Shown: positions 27,142-36,255 of the stretch, piece after piece
How positions within the stretch are numbered: the first letter of the stretch is position 1
Layout of the letters: each line of letters begins with the position of its first letter
Origin: Actinacidiphila sp. DG2A-62
Lineage (GTDB): Bacteria; Actinomycetota; Actinomycetes; Streptomycetales; Streptomycetaceae
Length of the DNA: 64,000 bases
Direction of reading: 5' to 3'
Assembly (NCBI RefSeq): GCF_035825295.1
Contig: NZ_JAYMGI010000002.1
Location: forward strand, 7,268,001-7,332,000
Made by a program: the position numbers and the translations under genes
The notes under the pieces: generated by a model
Told to the model about the DNA's origin: nothing
What the model saw: only the letters and a program-made list of their open reading frames with translations
The model's database searches: none

Positions 27142-28419
27142 ATGCCGGAGCCGTACGACCGCCCTGCCGCCCAGCCCGCGCCGCCCGCCGGCCCGGCCCG
27201 CGGCCCGGCCGCTTCGACGGACTCCGGCAGGGCGCCCCGCACGGCCTCCGGCATCACGCCGGCCACGTCCTCCGGGGGCGCGGACCCCGCCCCCGCGCAC
27301 CGCTCCCGCCGGGGCGACGCCCACCCGGCCCGGCGGCGCTTCCCGCACCTCGGCCGTACCGCCGCCCAGCCGCCGGCGGACCCGCCGCGTTCCTCCGACG
27401 GCCCTCCGGACCCCGCGCCGGGGGTGTCCGGCGCGGCGCGGGGGACCGTGGCGCGGACCCGGGTGCGGCGGGTGGGGGAGGTGCGGGAGTGGCCGCGGTC
27501 GTTCGCGGAACGGCTGAGCGCGCCGCGACCCGGGCCCGGGGTGCGTGACCTGGTGCGGCTGGTGCGGGAGTGCGCGGTGCGGCCGCCTCAGCGGGCGCTC
27601 GCGGACGCCGCGCTGCTGCCGGTCGCGCCGGGGCCGCTGCCGCAGGCCGGACCCGCGGACGTGGCCGTCACCTGGGCCGGGCACGCGAGCTGGGTGCTGC
27701 GGATCGGGGGCCTGACCGTCCTCACCGATCCGGTGTGGTCGCGCCGCATCCCCGGCACGCCCGCCCGGATCACCCCGGTCGGCGTGCCGTGGGACGCGCT
27801 GCCGCCGGTCGACGCCGTGGCGGTCAGCCACAACCACTACGACCACCTGGACGCGCCGACGATCCGGCGGCTGCCCCGGGACACCGCGTGCTTCGTGCCC
27901 GCCGGCCTCGGCGCCTGGTTCCGGCGGCGGGGCTTCACCCGCGTGACCGAACTGGACTGGTGGGAGGCCGCCGAGTACCGCGGTGTCCGCTTCGACTTCG
28001 TGCCCGCGCACCACTGGAGCCGGCGCACCCTCACCGACCTGTGCAGGTCGCTGTGGGGCGGCTGGGTGCTCGCCGACGGCGCGGGACGCCGCGTCTACTT
28101 CGCCGGGGACACCGGCTACGGCCGCTGCTTCGCCGACATCGGCCGCGCCCACCCCGGCATCGACCTGGCGCTGCTGCCGATCGGGGCGTACGCGCCGCGC
28201 TGGATGCAGCGCACCGTGCACACCGACCCCGAGGAGGCGGTGCGGGCGTTCACCGACCTCGGCGCGGCGGCGATGGCGCCGATGCACTGGGCGACGTTCC
28301 TGCTGTCCGGCGAACCGCCGCTGGAGCCGCTGCTGCGGCTGCGCGCCGCCTGGACCGCGGCCGGACTGCCCGAACACGCCCTGTGGGACCTGCCGGTGGG
28401 CGGCTCGCGCGTACTGTGA
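27142..28419 (+). CDS. MBL-fold hydrolase (NAPE-PLD/UlaG-like)
   Basis: 425 residues from ATG 27142 with AGGGAG just upstream. A Pro/Ala-rich, disordered first 100 residues precede a metallo-beta-lactamase domain: WAGHASWVLRIGGLTVLTDP, the metal motif SHNHYDHLD, the HHWSRRTL loop and FAGDTGYG plus APMHWATF. The pattern is that of the N-acyl-phosphatidylethanolamine phospholipase D-like branch. A lipid phosphodiesterase role is possible, but the substrate is unknown. Confidence 0.9.
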   Translation: MPEPYDRPAAQPAPPAGPARGPAASTDSGRAPRTASGITPATSSGGADPAPAHRSRRGDAHPARRRFPHLGRTAAQPPADPPRSSDGPPDPAPGVSGAARGTVARTRVRRVGEVREWPRSFAERLSAPRPGPGVRDLVRLVRECAVRPPQRALADAALLPVAPGPLPQAGPADVAVTWAGHASWVLRIGGLTVLTDPVWSRRIPGTPARITPVGVPWDALPPVDAVAVSHNHYDHLDAPTIRRLPRDTACFVPAGLGAWFRRRGFTRVTELDWWEAAEYRGVRFDFVPAHHWSRRTLTDLCRSLWGGWVLADGAGRRVYFAGDTGYGRCFADIGRAHPGIDLALLPIGAYAPRWMQRTVHTDPEEAVRAFTDLGAAAMAPMHWATFLLSGEPPLEPLLRLRAAWTAAGLPEHALWDLPVGGSRVL

Positions 28420-28534
28420 GCGGCGGGACGCCGCGGGCCCGCCGGCGGGTATGCCGGCCGGTACGACGCCCGCGGGTACGACGGCGCCGCGGCCGACGGG
28501 CGGCCCCGGACGCCCGGTCCGGTACGCCGCGGGC

Positions 28535-29332
28535 TCAGGCGCTGTGCGCGTCCGGGTCGTAGTCACCCTGGCACGCGGGCCCGGCGCCCGGAGCGCCGCC
28601 GCGCGCGCCACGGCCGTCCGGGCGGTCGCCGCCACCCCGGCGGTCGCCGCTCCGGCGGTCGCCGCCCCGCCGGCCGCCGTCCTGACGCGCGCCCTCCTCG
28701 TCCTGCCCTCGCGCCCCGCGCAGCCGCCGCACCACCGCAGGGCCCGCCGCGATCGCGAAGGTCAGCCCGATCGCCAGCACCACGCCCTGCCACGGCTCCG
28801 GGAAGAGCGAGCCGCCGAGGATGCCGATCAGCTGGTAGGCCGCCGCCCAGGCCAGGCACGCGACGATGTCGCCGCGCACGAACCGCCGCAGCGGCATCTC
28901 CGCGAGCAGGCACGCCACCATCACCGGCAGCCGCCCGGCCGGGATCAGCCGGGACAGCACCAGCACCGCCGCGCCGTGCTCGTCCAGCCGCTGCTCCGCC
29001 CGCTCCAGCGTGGTGTCGTCCACCCGCTCCTGCAGGCGGTGCAGCCACCGCGAGCCGCCGCGCGAGCGCACCCCGCGCAGCCCCAGCCAGTACAGCGCGA
29101 CGTCGCCGAGGAAGGCCGCGAAGGACGCCACGGCGAAGACGAACGCCAGCGCCACCGGCTCGGTCTGGTGGAAGGCCACCACCGCGGCGCTGGAGACCAG
29201 CGCGCCGGTCGGCACCACGGGCACCAGCGAGCCCAGCACCACCAGCAGGAAGAGCGTCGGGTAGCCGATGGCCGACTGGGCGCCCTGCGAGGGCGGCGGG
29301 TTCGCGGCGGCGGACGCGAGGATGCCGATCAT
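28535..29332 (-). CDS. DedA-family membrane protein
   Basis: 265 residues with five or six membrane segments and the DedA motifs FAAFLGDVALYWLGLRG, then LSRLIPAGRLPVMVACLLAEMP, and LAWAAAYQLIGILGG. DedA proteins flip or transport phospholipids across the membrane. The last 60 residues are a charged repeat of RGGDRR/GGGDR type outside the conserved domain. Its start overlaps the stop of the upstream MBL gene by 4 bases (ATGA), so the two are one operon. Confidence 0.92.
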   Translation of the reverse strand: MIGILASAAANPPPSQGAQSAIGYPTLFLLVVLGSLVPVVPTGALVSSAAVVAFHQTEPVALAFVFAVASFAAFLGDVALYWLGLRGVRSRGGSRWLHRLQERVDDTTLERAEQRLDEHGAAVLVLSRLIPAGRLPVMVACLLAEMPLRRFVRGDIVACLAWAAAYQLIGILGGSLFPEPWQGVVLAIGLTFAIAAGPAVVRRLRGARGQDEEGARQDGGRRGGDRRSGDRRGGGDRPDGRGARGGAPGAGPACQGDYDPDAHSA

Positions 29333-30120
29333 CCGGTGCTCTCCCGCCCGGCGGCGGTCACCTGCACGCTCTCCCCGTGCTCCAGCCGGTGCACGGCGAC
29401 GCCGGGTGCGACCTCGCCGGCGATCCGCGCAAACTCCCGGCCCGGCGCGTGGAACTCGTGCGGCCGGACCGCGTCCATCCCGATCGGCCAGTAGGTGCCG
29501 TAGTGCACCGGCACCGCGGCGCGCGGCGCGAGGTCGGCCAGCGCTTGGGCGGCGCGGCCCGCGTCCAGGTGGCCGTGGCCGAGGAACGGACCCCAGCCGC
29601 CGACCGGCAGCAGCGCGACGTCGCAGGGGCCGACCGCCTCGGCCATGCCGTCGAACAGCCCGGTGTCACCGGCGAAGTAGGTACGGGCCTCGCCCTCCAG
29701 GACGTAGCCGAGCGCCTGCACCCGCTGCGGCCCGTACGGCAGCCGGCGGCCGTCGTGCGCGGCCGGCACCGCCCTGACGGTCAGGTCGCCGAAGGTCCTG
29801 CCGTCGCCCGCCGACAGCTCTTCCAGCCGCAGCCGGCCGGCCAGCCGGCGCAGGCCCGGCACGGCGGCCCGGGCGCCGCGCGGCAGCAGCACGGTGGTGC
29901 CGTCGGCGAGCCGCGACAGCGAGCCCAGGTGCAGGTGGTCGGCGTGCAGGTGGGAGACGAGCACGACCTCGGCGCGGGCGGCGCCGGGCGGCGGCAACGC
30001 GCCGCGCCGCCTGCGCAGGTGGGCCAGGCGCCGCGCGAACAGCGGGTCGGTGAGCACCGTCACCCCCGAGTCCCGCACCGTCGCCGTGGCATGCCCCCAC
30101 CACGTGATCTCCACCGCCAC
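29329..30120 (-). CDS. MBL-fold metal-dependent hydrolase (UlaG-like)
   Basis: About 263 residues; GTG 30120 (AGGGG 5 bases upstream) or GTG 30114. The single domain starts immediately with ITWWGHATATVRDSGVTVLTDP, then SHLHADHLHL (metal ligands H-x-H-x-D-H), PAAHDGRR, YFAGDTGLF and PVHYGTYWPIG. It is a UlaG/lactonase-type hydrolase, different in sequence from the one at 27142. It is transcribed ahead of DedA. Substrate unknown. Confidence 0.9.
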   Translation of the reverse strand: MAVEITWWGHATATVRDSGVTVLTDPLFARRLAHLRRRRGALPPPGAARAEVVLVSHLHADHLHLGSLSRLADGTTVLLPRGARAAVPGLRRLAGRLRLEELSAGDGRTFGDLTVRAVPAAHDGRRLPYGPQRVQALGYVLEGEARTYFAGDTGLFDGMAEAVGPCDVALLPVGGWGPFLGHGHLDAGRAAQALADLAPRAAVPVHYGTYWPIGMDAVRPHEFHAPGREFARIAGEVAPGVAVHRLEHGESVQVTAAGRESTG

Positions 30121-30511
30121 CGCGCCCCTGCCCTTCCGTCGTGCGGCCCGCCGGCCGGCGTCCGCCCTCCACCACGGCCCGCGCCCGGAACGCCGCCGAT
30201 CCCGCGCCGGGAAGGCCGCCGATCCCGTGCCGGGTACGCCGCCCGCGCCCGGATGCCGCCCGGCTCGCGCCCGGAGCGCCGCCGGCCCCGTGCCGGGTAC
30301 GCCGCCGGCCCGCGCCCGGTCCGTCCGTGTGACGTCCGCGCCCGGCCCCGCGCGACCTGCGGGCCCACCCGCCGTACCGCCTGTCCGCAACCGCCTGCCC
30401 GCACCGGCCCCGCGTACCCCCGCCGCGCGCCCGGCGGGCGCGAGCACCGCAGGTCCGAGGGTATGCCCAACCGTGATCGGGCCGCACCGCGCGGTGTGGC
30501 AGTGTGGGGGC
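30121..30511. repeat. Divergent gap filled with 25-30-bp degenerate repeats
   Basis: From about 30170 to 30330 there are five or six units of roughly CGCCGCCGATCCCGTGCCGG followed by GTAC or GAAGG. No gene is seen. The right end carries the promoter region of the phosphodiesterase gene, which starts with GTG after a GGGGG stretch. Confidence 0.7.
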
Positions 30512-32791
30512 GTGCCTCAGCCGGGAGTGAGTCGGAGACGGGCCGCGGGCCGGAGCGCTCTGCGGGCCGCGGGCCGCGTGCTCGCGGTGTGGGCGGTCGC
30601 CTCGGCCACCCTGGCCCTGCTGGCGTGGGTGCTGCCGGACTTCCGGATCGAGTCGCCGGACGGCGGCAGCCCGACCCAGATCGCGGTCACCGCGGCGATC
30701 GGCGCCGGCGCGTTCGGCGTGCTCAGCGCGCTGGTCTGGCCGCTGATCGTGCGCGCGCTGCTGCTGGTGCCCGCCCTGGTGCTGGGCGCGCTGGTGTTCT
30801 TCCTCAACGGCTCGCTGCTGCTGATCGCGTTCCGCGTGACCCCCGGGGGCCCGGGCGGCGTCGGCATGGCGACCGCCGTGGTGATCGCCGCCGTGATGTC
30901 GGCGTCGTCCTCGGCCGCGAGCACCGCCCTCGCCGTGCGCGACGACGCCGCGTACGGCCGCAGGCTCGCCCGGCTGGCCGGCCGCCGGGCCCAGCACGCC
31001 GGCGAACTCCCGCCGCCGGACGGCCCCGGCACGGTCTTCCTCCAGCTCGACGGGGTCGGCCACGACGTGCTGCGCGAGGCGCTCACCCGCCGCCCGCCGA
31101 CGATGCCGACCGTGGCGGACTGGTACCGCGACAGCCACCGGCTCGTCGAGTGGCGCACCGACTGGAGCAGCCAGACCGGCGCCAGCCAGCTGGCGATCCT
31201 GCACGGCAGCAACCACGACGTGCCGGCCTTCCGCTGGTACGAGAAGGAGACCGGGCAGGTCATGGTCTGCAACCGGCCGTCCAGCGCGGCCGAGCTGGAG
31301 CGGCGCGCGGTGGCCCGTACCGGCTCGCCCGGGTTGCTGGCCGACGACGGCGCCTCCCGCGGCAACCTCTTCACCGGCGGCGCCGAGCAGTCCGCGCTGG
31401 TGATGTCGGTCGCGGTGCGCGCCGGGACGTTCAGCCGGTCGCGCTCGGGCTACTTCGCCTACTTCTCCGACCCCGCCCACGCGGTGCGCACCGCCTGGTC
31501 GTTCAGCGCCGAGGTGTGCCGGGAGGTCGCCGAGTCCACCGCGGCGCGGCTGCGCCGGGACCGGCCCCGGGTCAAGCGCGGCGGGCTGTACCCGATGCTG
31601 CGGGCGTTCGCCACCGTCGTCGAGCGCGATGTCGCGGTGGCCGCGGTGATCGGCGACATGCTGGCCGGCCGCCGCGTGGTCTACGCCGACCTGGTCGCCT
31701 ACGACGAGGTCGCGCACCACTCGGGCCCGCACAGCAGGGACGCCCGCAGGGTGCTGGCCCGCCTGGACCGCTCGGTGCGGCTGATCGCCGACGCGGCCCG
31801 GTACGCGCCGCGCGGCTACCGCTTCGTGCTGCTGTCCGACCACGGGCAGAGCGCGGGGGAGACCTTCGAGGGCGCGTACGGCCTCACGCTGCGGGAACTG
31901 GTGCGCACCGGCTGCGGGCTGGCCGACGGGACGGCGGCGGGGGCGCAGGGGCGCGGACGGGGGCGACGGCCCGGTCGCGGCCGTGGCAGCGGTCGCCGGC
32001 CGCGCGGCGGCGCCGAGGCCCGGGCGGCGGCGCGCTCGGCGCTGCGGCGGCCCGAGCGCGGTCGCGGCGCGGAGGAGGCGGAGTGCGAGGGCCCGCCGTC
32101 CGAGCCGGTGGTGCTGGCCTCGGGCAACCTCGGCCTGGTCTCGTTCCCCGACATCGAGGGCCGGGCGACGCTGGAGGAGATCAGCCGCCGCAGCCCCGAG
32201 CTGCTGCCCACGCTGACCGCTCATCCCGGGATCGGCTTCGTGCTGGTGCGCGGCCCGCACGGGCCGCTGGTGCTCGGCCGGGACGGCGGTGAGCACGAAC
32301 CGGCCACCGGCCGGGTCAGACAGCCCGACCCGCTCGCGCCGTTCGGCCCCGGCGCGGCGGCGGCGGTGCTGCGCGCCGACGCCTTCCCGCACACCGCGGA
32401 CCTGATGGTCAACTCCGCAGTCGACCCGGCGACCGGCGCCGTGCACGCCTTCGAGGAGCAGGCCGGCTCGCACGGCGGCCTCGGCGGCCCGCAGTCCCGG
32501 CCGTTCCTGCTGCACCCGGCGGAACTCGCGGTGGGGGAGGAGCCGCTGGTCGGCGCCGAGGCGCTGCACGGGCTGTTCCGCGGCTGGCTGGCCCGCGCGA
32601 CGCCGGACCGCCCTGCCGTCGCGGCCGACCGTACGGTTCCGGGCCGCCTCCCGGGACCCGTAGCGGAACCCGTCGCGGACCCCGTCGCGGAATCCGTCGC
32701 GGACGCCGGATCGGACCTTGGTACGGACTCCTGCGCGGAGCCGGACGCGCCCGACTCCGTACCGCTGGGCGAATCGTCAACTGCGGGTTGA
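30512..32791 (+). CDS. Membrane-anchored phosphodiesterase, 'holin-labelled'
   Basis: 759 residues from GTG 30512. Four membrane segments at residues 25-150 (ALLAWVLPDF; GAGAFGVLSALVWPLIV; ALLLVPALVLGALVFFL; AVVIAAVMSAS) match the small membrane domain that gives these proteins the name phage holin. The catalytic part is an alkaline-phosphatase/nucleotide-pyrophosphatase fold: LQLDGVGHDVLREAL, TGASQLAILHG, DLVAYDEVAHHSGPHSRD and LLSDHGQSAGETFEGAYG hold the metal ligands. A basic 45-residue Arg/Gly insertion lies before the last catalytic strand. The substrate is likely an extracytoplasmic phosphoester; no phage genes are nearby. Confidence 0.85.
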   Translation: MPQPGVSRRRAAGRSALRAAGRVLAVWAVASATLALLAWVLPDFRIESPDGGSPTQIAVTAAIGAGAFGVLSALVWPLIVRALLLVPALVLGALVFFLNGSLLLIAFRVTPGGPGGVGMATAVVIAAVMSASSSAASTALAVRDDAAYGRRLARLAGRRAQHAGELPPPDGPGTVFLQLDGVGHDVLREALTRRPPTMPTVADWYRDSHRLVEWRTDWSSQTGASQLAILHGSNHDVPAFRWYEKETGQVMVCNRPSSAAELERRAVARTGSPGLLADDGASRGNLFTGGAEQSALVMSVAVRAGTFSRSRSGYFAYFSDPAHAVRTAWSFSAEVCREVAESTAARLRRDRPRVKRGGLYPMLRAFATVVERDVAVAAVIGDMLAGRRVVYADLVAYDEVAHHSGPHSRDARRVLARLDRSVRLIADAARYAPRGYRFVLLSDHGQSAGETFEGAYGLTLRELVRTGCGLADGTAAGAQGRGRGRRPGRGRGSGRRPRGGAEARAAARSALRRPERGRGAEEAECEGPPSEPVVLASGNLGLVSFPDIEGRATLEEISRRSPELLPTLTAHPGIGFVLVRGPHGPLVLGRDGGEHEPATGRVRQPDPLAPFGPGAAAAVLRADAFPHTADLMVNSAVDPATGAVHAFEEQAGSHGGLGGPQSRPFLLHPAELAVGEEPLVGAEALHGLFRGWLARATPDRPAVAADRTVPGRLPGPVAEPVADPVAESVADAGSDLGTDSCAEPDAPDSVPLGESSTAG

Positions 32792-32822
32792 CGCCGGGCG
32801 ATCGTCAACCTAACGTTGACGT
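32775..32822 (+). promoter_or_regulatory. Promoter with two palindromes ahead of the Clp-N gene
   Basis: TTGACG at 32788-32793 and TAACGT at 32811-32816 are separated by 17 bp, as in a vegetative sigma-factor promoter. Counting 7 bases past the -10 puts the transcription start on the A of the ATG (32823). The two palindromes CGTCAAC-N5-GTTGACG (32775-32793 and 32803-32821) have identical arms and lie 28 bp apart, covering the -35 and -10 boxes. There is no room for a ribosome site, so a leaderless mRNA is expected. Confidence 0.7.
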
Positions 32823-33539
32823 ATGACTCAGCAGCCCGTGCGACTCGACGACCTCATCGACTACGTCAAGCAGCAGCACCCCGGCAGCGACCCGCTGGAG
32901 GACCTGGAGCACGCCGTCACCGTCGGCTCCCACCTCGGCGAGGTGGCCGACCACCTCATCGGGCACTTCGTGGACCAGGCCCGCAGGGCCGGCGCGTCCT
33001 GGACCGAGATCGGCCGCCACATGGGCGTCAGCAAGCAGGCCGCGCAGAAGCGGTTCGTGCCCAAGGTGCCCGAGGACCTCGACCTCGACGTCGAGGGCAG
33101 CTTCAGCCGGTTCACCCCGCGCGCCCGCAAGGCCGTGGAGGCCGCGCAGGAGGAGGCCCGCAAGGCCCGGCACGGCAGCGTCGAACCCGAGCACCTCGTG
33201 CTCGGACTGCTGCACCAGGAGGGGACCTTCGCCTACCGCGCCATCACCGAGCAGGGCGCGGAGCCCGACGCGGTGCGCGCGGCCGTCGCCACTCGGGGGC
33301 AGGAGAGCGAGCCGCTCACCGGGAACCTCCCGGTCGGCGCCGCGGCGAAGAAGACCCTGCAACTGGTGCTGCGCGAGGCGCTGCGCCTCGGCCACAACTA
33401 CATCGGCACCGAGCACATCCTGCTCGGCGTCCTCAGCGACGAGCAGGACCGGTGCGCCGTCGCCCTGACCGGACTGGGCGTCACGCACGACGCGACGGAG
33501 CGGTGGGTGCTCGACCAGCTCTCCCGCATCCCCGGCTGA
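32823..33539 (+). CDS. HTH plus Clp N-terminal repeat protein
   Basis: 238 residues. After a helical start (LDDLIDYVKQQHPGSD) comes an HTH-like segment (ASWTEIGRHMGVSKQAAQKRF, residues 59-79), then two Clp N-terminal (ClpA/B/C substrate or adaptor binding) repeats: FTPRARKAVEAAQEEARKA to HLVLGLLHQEG and then KKTLQLVLREALRLGHNYIG to HILLGVL. It has no AAA+ ATPase or protease domain, so it is a stand-alone Clp-N protein, likely a regulator that may sense or compete for Clp adaptors. Its promoter carries tandem palindromes, consistent with self-control through the HTH. Confidence 0.88.
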   Translation: MTQQPVRLDDLIDYVKQQHPGSDPLEDLEHAVTVGSHLGEVADHLIGHFVDQARRAGASWTEIGRHMGVSKQAAQKRFVPKVPEDLDLDVEGSFSRFTPRARKAVEAAQEEARKARHGSVEPEHLVLGLLHQEGTFAYRAITEQGAEPDAVRAAVATRGQESEPLTGNLPVGAAAKKTLQLVLREALRLGHNYIGTEHILLGVLSDEQDRCAVALTGLGVTHDATERWVLDQLSRIPG

Positions 33540-33551
33540 CCGCGCACCGCC

Positions 33552-33596
33552 GACCGGCCGCCCGCCGACCGGCCGCCCGCCGACCGGCCGCCCGCG
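33552..33596. repeat. 15-bp tandem repeat x3
   Basis: GACCGGCCGCCCGCC is repeated three times head to tail between two convergent genes; the last copy runs into the hairpin. Confidence 0.9.
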
Positions 33597-33608
33597 GTCC
33601 GCGGGCGG
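33588..33608. terminator. Bidirectional hairpin between convergent genes
   Basis: CCGCCCGCGG and CCGCGGGCGG form a perfect 10-bp inverted repeat about a single T, in the 82-bp gap between the Clp-N gene and the methyltransferase gene. There is no T-run, as is common for such hairpins in high-G+C actinobacteria. Confidence 0.55.
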
Positions 33609-33621
33609 GCCGCCGGAACCG

Positions 33622-34362
33622 TCACGCCTCCTTGCGCAGCGCCAGCAGCCGGTACACCGGGTCGGCGCGCGGCACGTCCGGGTCGGGCAGCGTCAGCAGC
33701 CGCCCGGCCAGCGCCGCCGCCGACCGCTCGTCCAGCCGCAGCGCCGAGGAGAAGGCGCCCCGGGACAGGTCCTCGGCGACCCGGGCCGGCGTCCTGCCCT
33801 GCCCGTGGCCGGTGAACCGGGCCTCGCCGGCCCGCCGCAGCCCGTGCTCCGAGGCCACCACCGCCACCCGGGACTGCGCGTCGTACGCCCGGCGCACCCG
33901 GTACGGCGCCAGCAGCCGGTCCACGTCGCTGTCCGTGTCGTGCCCGGCGTCCTTGTCGACCGTGGTCACGAACGTCCCGCCGGGCCGCAGCACCCGCGCG
34001 CACTCGGCGATCACCGCGGGCGCGTCCGGCATCAGATGCAGCAGCCACACCGCGCTCACCGCGTCCAGCGACCCGTCGGCGAACGGCAGCCGTCTGCTGT
34101 CGCCCAGCGCGAGGCCCCCGCCGATCCGCAGCGCCGCGACCCGCGCCATGCCGATCGACGCGTCCACCCCGTACACCCGCAGTCCCGGCCGGGTCAGCCG
34201 CTCGCTGACCAGGCCCGTACCGCAGCCCACGTCCAGCAGCGTCCTCGCGTGCTCCGGCACCAGGGCGAGCACCGCCCTGGCGGCGGACCGCGCCCGTGGA
34301 ACTCCCCCGCGCGTCGCGTCGTAACGCGCCGCCTCCAGGTCGTAGTCCAGCATGTGGGACAT
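33622..34362 (-). CDS. Class I SAM-dependent methyltransferase
   Basis: 246 residues. The SAM site is clear: TLLDVGCGTGLVSERL (motif I near residue 41), VYGVDASIGMARVA (acidic loop), GDSRRLPFADGSLDAVSAVWLLH and VLRPGGTFVTTV. The substrate-recognition C-terminal half shows no diagnostic motif. It follows the acyl-CoA synthetase gene by 66 bp on the same strand and may be co-transcribed. Confidence 0.9.
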   Translation of the reverse strand: MSHMLDYDLEAARYDATRGGVPRARSAARAVLALVPEHARTLLDVGCGTGLVSERLTRPGLRVYGVDASIGMARVAALRIGGGLALGDSRRLPFADGSLDAVSAVWLLHLMPDAPAVIAECARVLRPGGTFVTTVDKDAGHDTDSDVDRLLAPYRVRRAYDAQSRVAVVASEHGLRRAGEARFTGHGQGRTPARVAEDLSRGAFSSALRLDERSAAALAGRLLTLPDPDVPRADPVYRLLALRKEA

Positions 34363-34428
34363 GCTAGGAGCCCCACATGAACGGCGGCCGACCCGCAGCC
34401 TTGCGCCCCGGTTACGGGCGATCCGGCC

Positions 34429-36255
34429 TCAACCCCGGTACAGCGCCTCGATCTCGTCCGCGTACACCGTCTCGATCACCCGGCGCTTGAGCTTCATCGA
34501 CGGCGTCAGCGTGCCGCGCTCCTCGGAGAAGTGCGTGCCCAGGATGCGGAAGGTGCGAATGGACTCGGCCTGCGAGACCAGGGTGTTGGCGGCCACCACC
34601 GCCCGCCGGATCTCCAGTTCGAGTTCCGGGTCGCGCACCAGCTGAGCCGGCGTCATCCGCGGCTTGCCGCGCATCGTCAGCCAGTGCGCCACCGCGTCCG
34701 GGTCCAGCGTGATCAGCGCGGCGACGTACGGCCGGTTGTTGCCGACCGCGACGCACTGCCCGACCAGCGGGTGGCCGCGCACCTTCTCCTCCAGCACCAC
34801 CGGCGACACGCTCTTGCCGCCGCTGGTGACCAGGATCTCCTTCTTGCGGCCGGTGATGGTGAGGTAGCCGTCCTCGTCCAGCGCGCCGAGGTCGCCGGTG
34901 GCCAGCCAGCCGTCGTGCAGCACCTCGTCGGTGGCCTTGTCGTTGTTGAGATAGCCGCCGAAGACCTGGCCGCCCTTCAGCCAGATCTCGCCGTCCTCCG
35001 CGATCAGCACGGTGGTCCCCGGCACCGGCAGGCCCACGGTGCCGAACCGGGTCTGCTCCGGCGGGTTCGCGGTGGCCGCGGCGGTGGTCTCGGTCAGCCC
35101 GTAGCCCTCGTAGATCGTCACGCCCGCGCCGCTGAAGAACAGCCCGAGCCTGCGGTCCATCGCCGAGCCGCCGGAGATGCCGTGCCGCACCCGCCCGCCC
35201 AGCGCCTCACGCACCTTGCTGTAGACCAGCTTGTCGTACAACTGGTGTTGCATCCGCAGTCCGGCGCTCGGGCCCGGGCCGGTGCCGAAGGCGCGCGCCT
35301 CCATCGCCTCGGCGTGCCGCACCGCGATGTCCACCGCCTTGTCGAACGGCCCGAGCCTGCCGCTCGCCTCGGCCTTGCGGCGGGCTCCCTGGAAGACCTT
35401 CTCGAAGACGTACGGCACCGCCAGCACGAAGGTCGGCCGGAACGACGCCAGCGACGGCAGCACGTCCACCGCCGCCATGCTCGGCTGGTGGCCCAGCCGG
35501 ATGCGGGCCCGCACCGCCGCCACCTCGACCATCCGCCCGAAGACGTGCGCCAGCGGCAGGAACAGCAGCGTGGACGGCTCCTCGCCCGGCTTGTTGGCGA
35601 ACACCGGCTCCCAGCGGGCCACCACGTTGTCGGTCTCCGCCATGAAGTTGGCGTGCGTGATCACACAGCCCTTGGGCCGGCCGGTGGTGCCGGAGGTGTA
35701 GATGACGGTGGCCACCGCGTCCGGGGTGACCGCGAGCCGGTGCCGCTCCACCACGTCGTCCCCGATGTGCCGCCCGGCCAGGGCCAGTTCGCTGACGCAG
35801 TCCGAGTCCAGCTGCCACAGCCTGGTCAGCCGGGGCAGCTCGTCCACCGCCGCGCCGACCGTCATCGCGTGGTCCTCGTGCTCCACGATCGCGGCCACCG
35901 CGTCCGAGTCGTGCAGCATCCAGCGCACCTGCTCGGAGGACGAGGTCGGGTAGACCGGCACCGACTGCGCGCCGATCGCCCAGAGCGCGAAGTCGAACAG
36001 CGTCCACTCGTAGCGGGTGCGGGACATGATGGCGACCCGGTCGCCGAACCTGATGCCCTCCGCCAGCAGCCCCTTGGCCACCGCGACCACCTCGTCGCGG
36101 AACTGCGCGGCGGTCACGTCGTGCCAGCCGCCCTCCCCGTCCGCGCGTCCGAGCACCACCTGGTCCGGGCTCTGCTCGGCGTTGCCGAACACGGCATCCG
36201 CCAAGCCACCGGCCTGAGGCGTGGTGACCAGTGGAGGAACGGTGAACTGACGCAA
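34429..36255 (-). CDS. Long-chain fatty-acid-CoA ligase
   Basis: 608 residues from TTG 36255 with AGGAG 8 bases upstream. Complete adenylate-forming enzyme: IYTSGTTGRPKGCVITH (ATP loop, about residue 180), the GYGLTETTA motif, GWLATGDLGALDEDGYL with the catalytic Asp, and GRKKEILVTSGGKSVSP with the late Lys region. Length and pattern match FadD15-type long-chain acyl-CoA synthetases, which activate fatty acids for oxidation or lipid synthesis. The chain length preferred is not readable. Confidence 0.93.
   Translation of the reverse strand: MRQFTVPPLVTTPQAGGLADAVFGNAEQSPDQVVLGRADGEGGWHDVTAAQFRDEVVAVAKGLLAEGIRFGDRVAIMSRTRYEWTLFDFALWAIGAQSVPVYPTSSSEQVRWMLHDSDAVAAIVEHEDHAMTVGAAVDELPRLTRLWQLDSDCVSELALAGRHIGDDVVERHRLAVTPDAVATVIYTSGTTGRPKGCVITHANFMAETDNVVARWEPVFANKPGEEPSTLLFLPLAHVFGRMVEVAAVRARIRLGHQPSMAAVDVLPSLASFRPTFVLAVPYVFEKVFQGARRKAEASGRLGPFDKAVDIAVRHAEAMEARAFGTGPGPSAGLRMQHQLYDKLVYSKVREALGGRVRHGISGGSAMDRRLGLFFSGAGVTIYEGYGLTETTAAATANPPEQTRFGTVGLPVPGTTVLIAEDGEIWLKGGQVFGGYLNNDKATDEVLHDGWLATGDLGALDEDGYLTITGRKKEILVTSGGKSVSPVVLEEKVRGHPLVGQCVAVGNNRPYVAALITLDPDAVAHWLTMRGKPRMTPAQLVRDPELELEIRRAVVAANTLVSQAESIRTFRILGTHFSEERGTLTPSMKLKRRVIETVYADEIEALYRG

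Noticed and set aside
22917..27266. Minus-strand ORF of 1449 codons
   Set aside because: Opposes three convincing genes and has only low-complexity Arg/Gly/Ala sequence.
30512..32791. Prophage holin
   Set aside because: The holin label stems from the small membrane domain; the main part is a phosphodiesterase and no phage genes are nearby.
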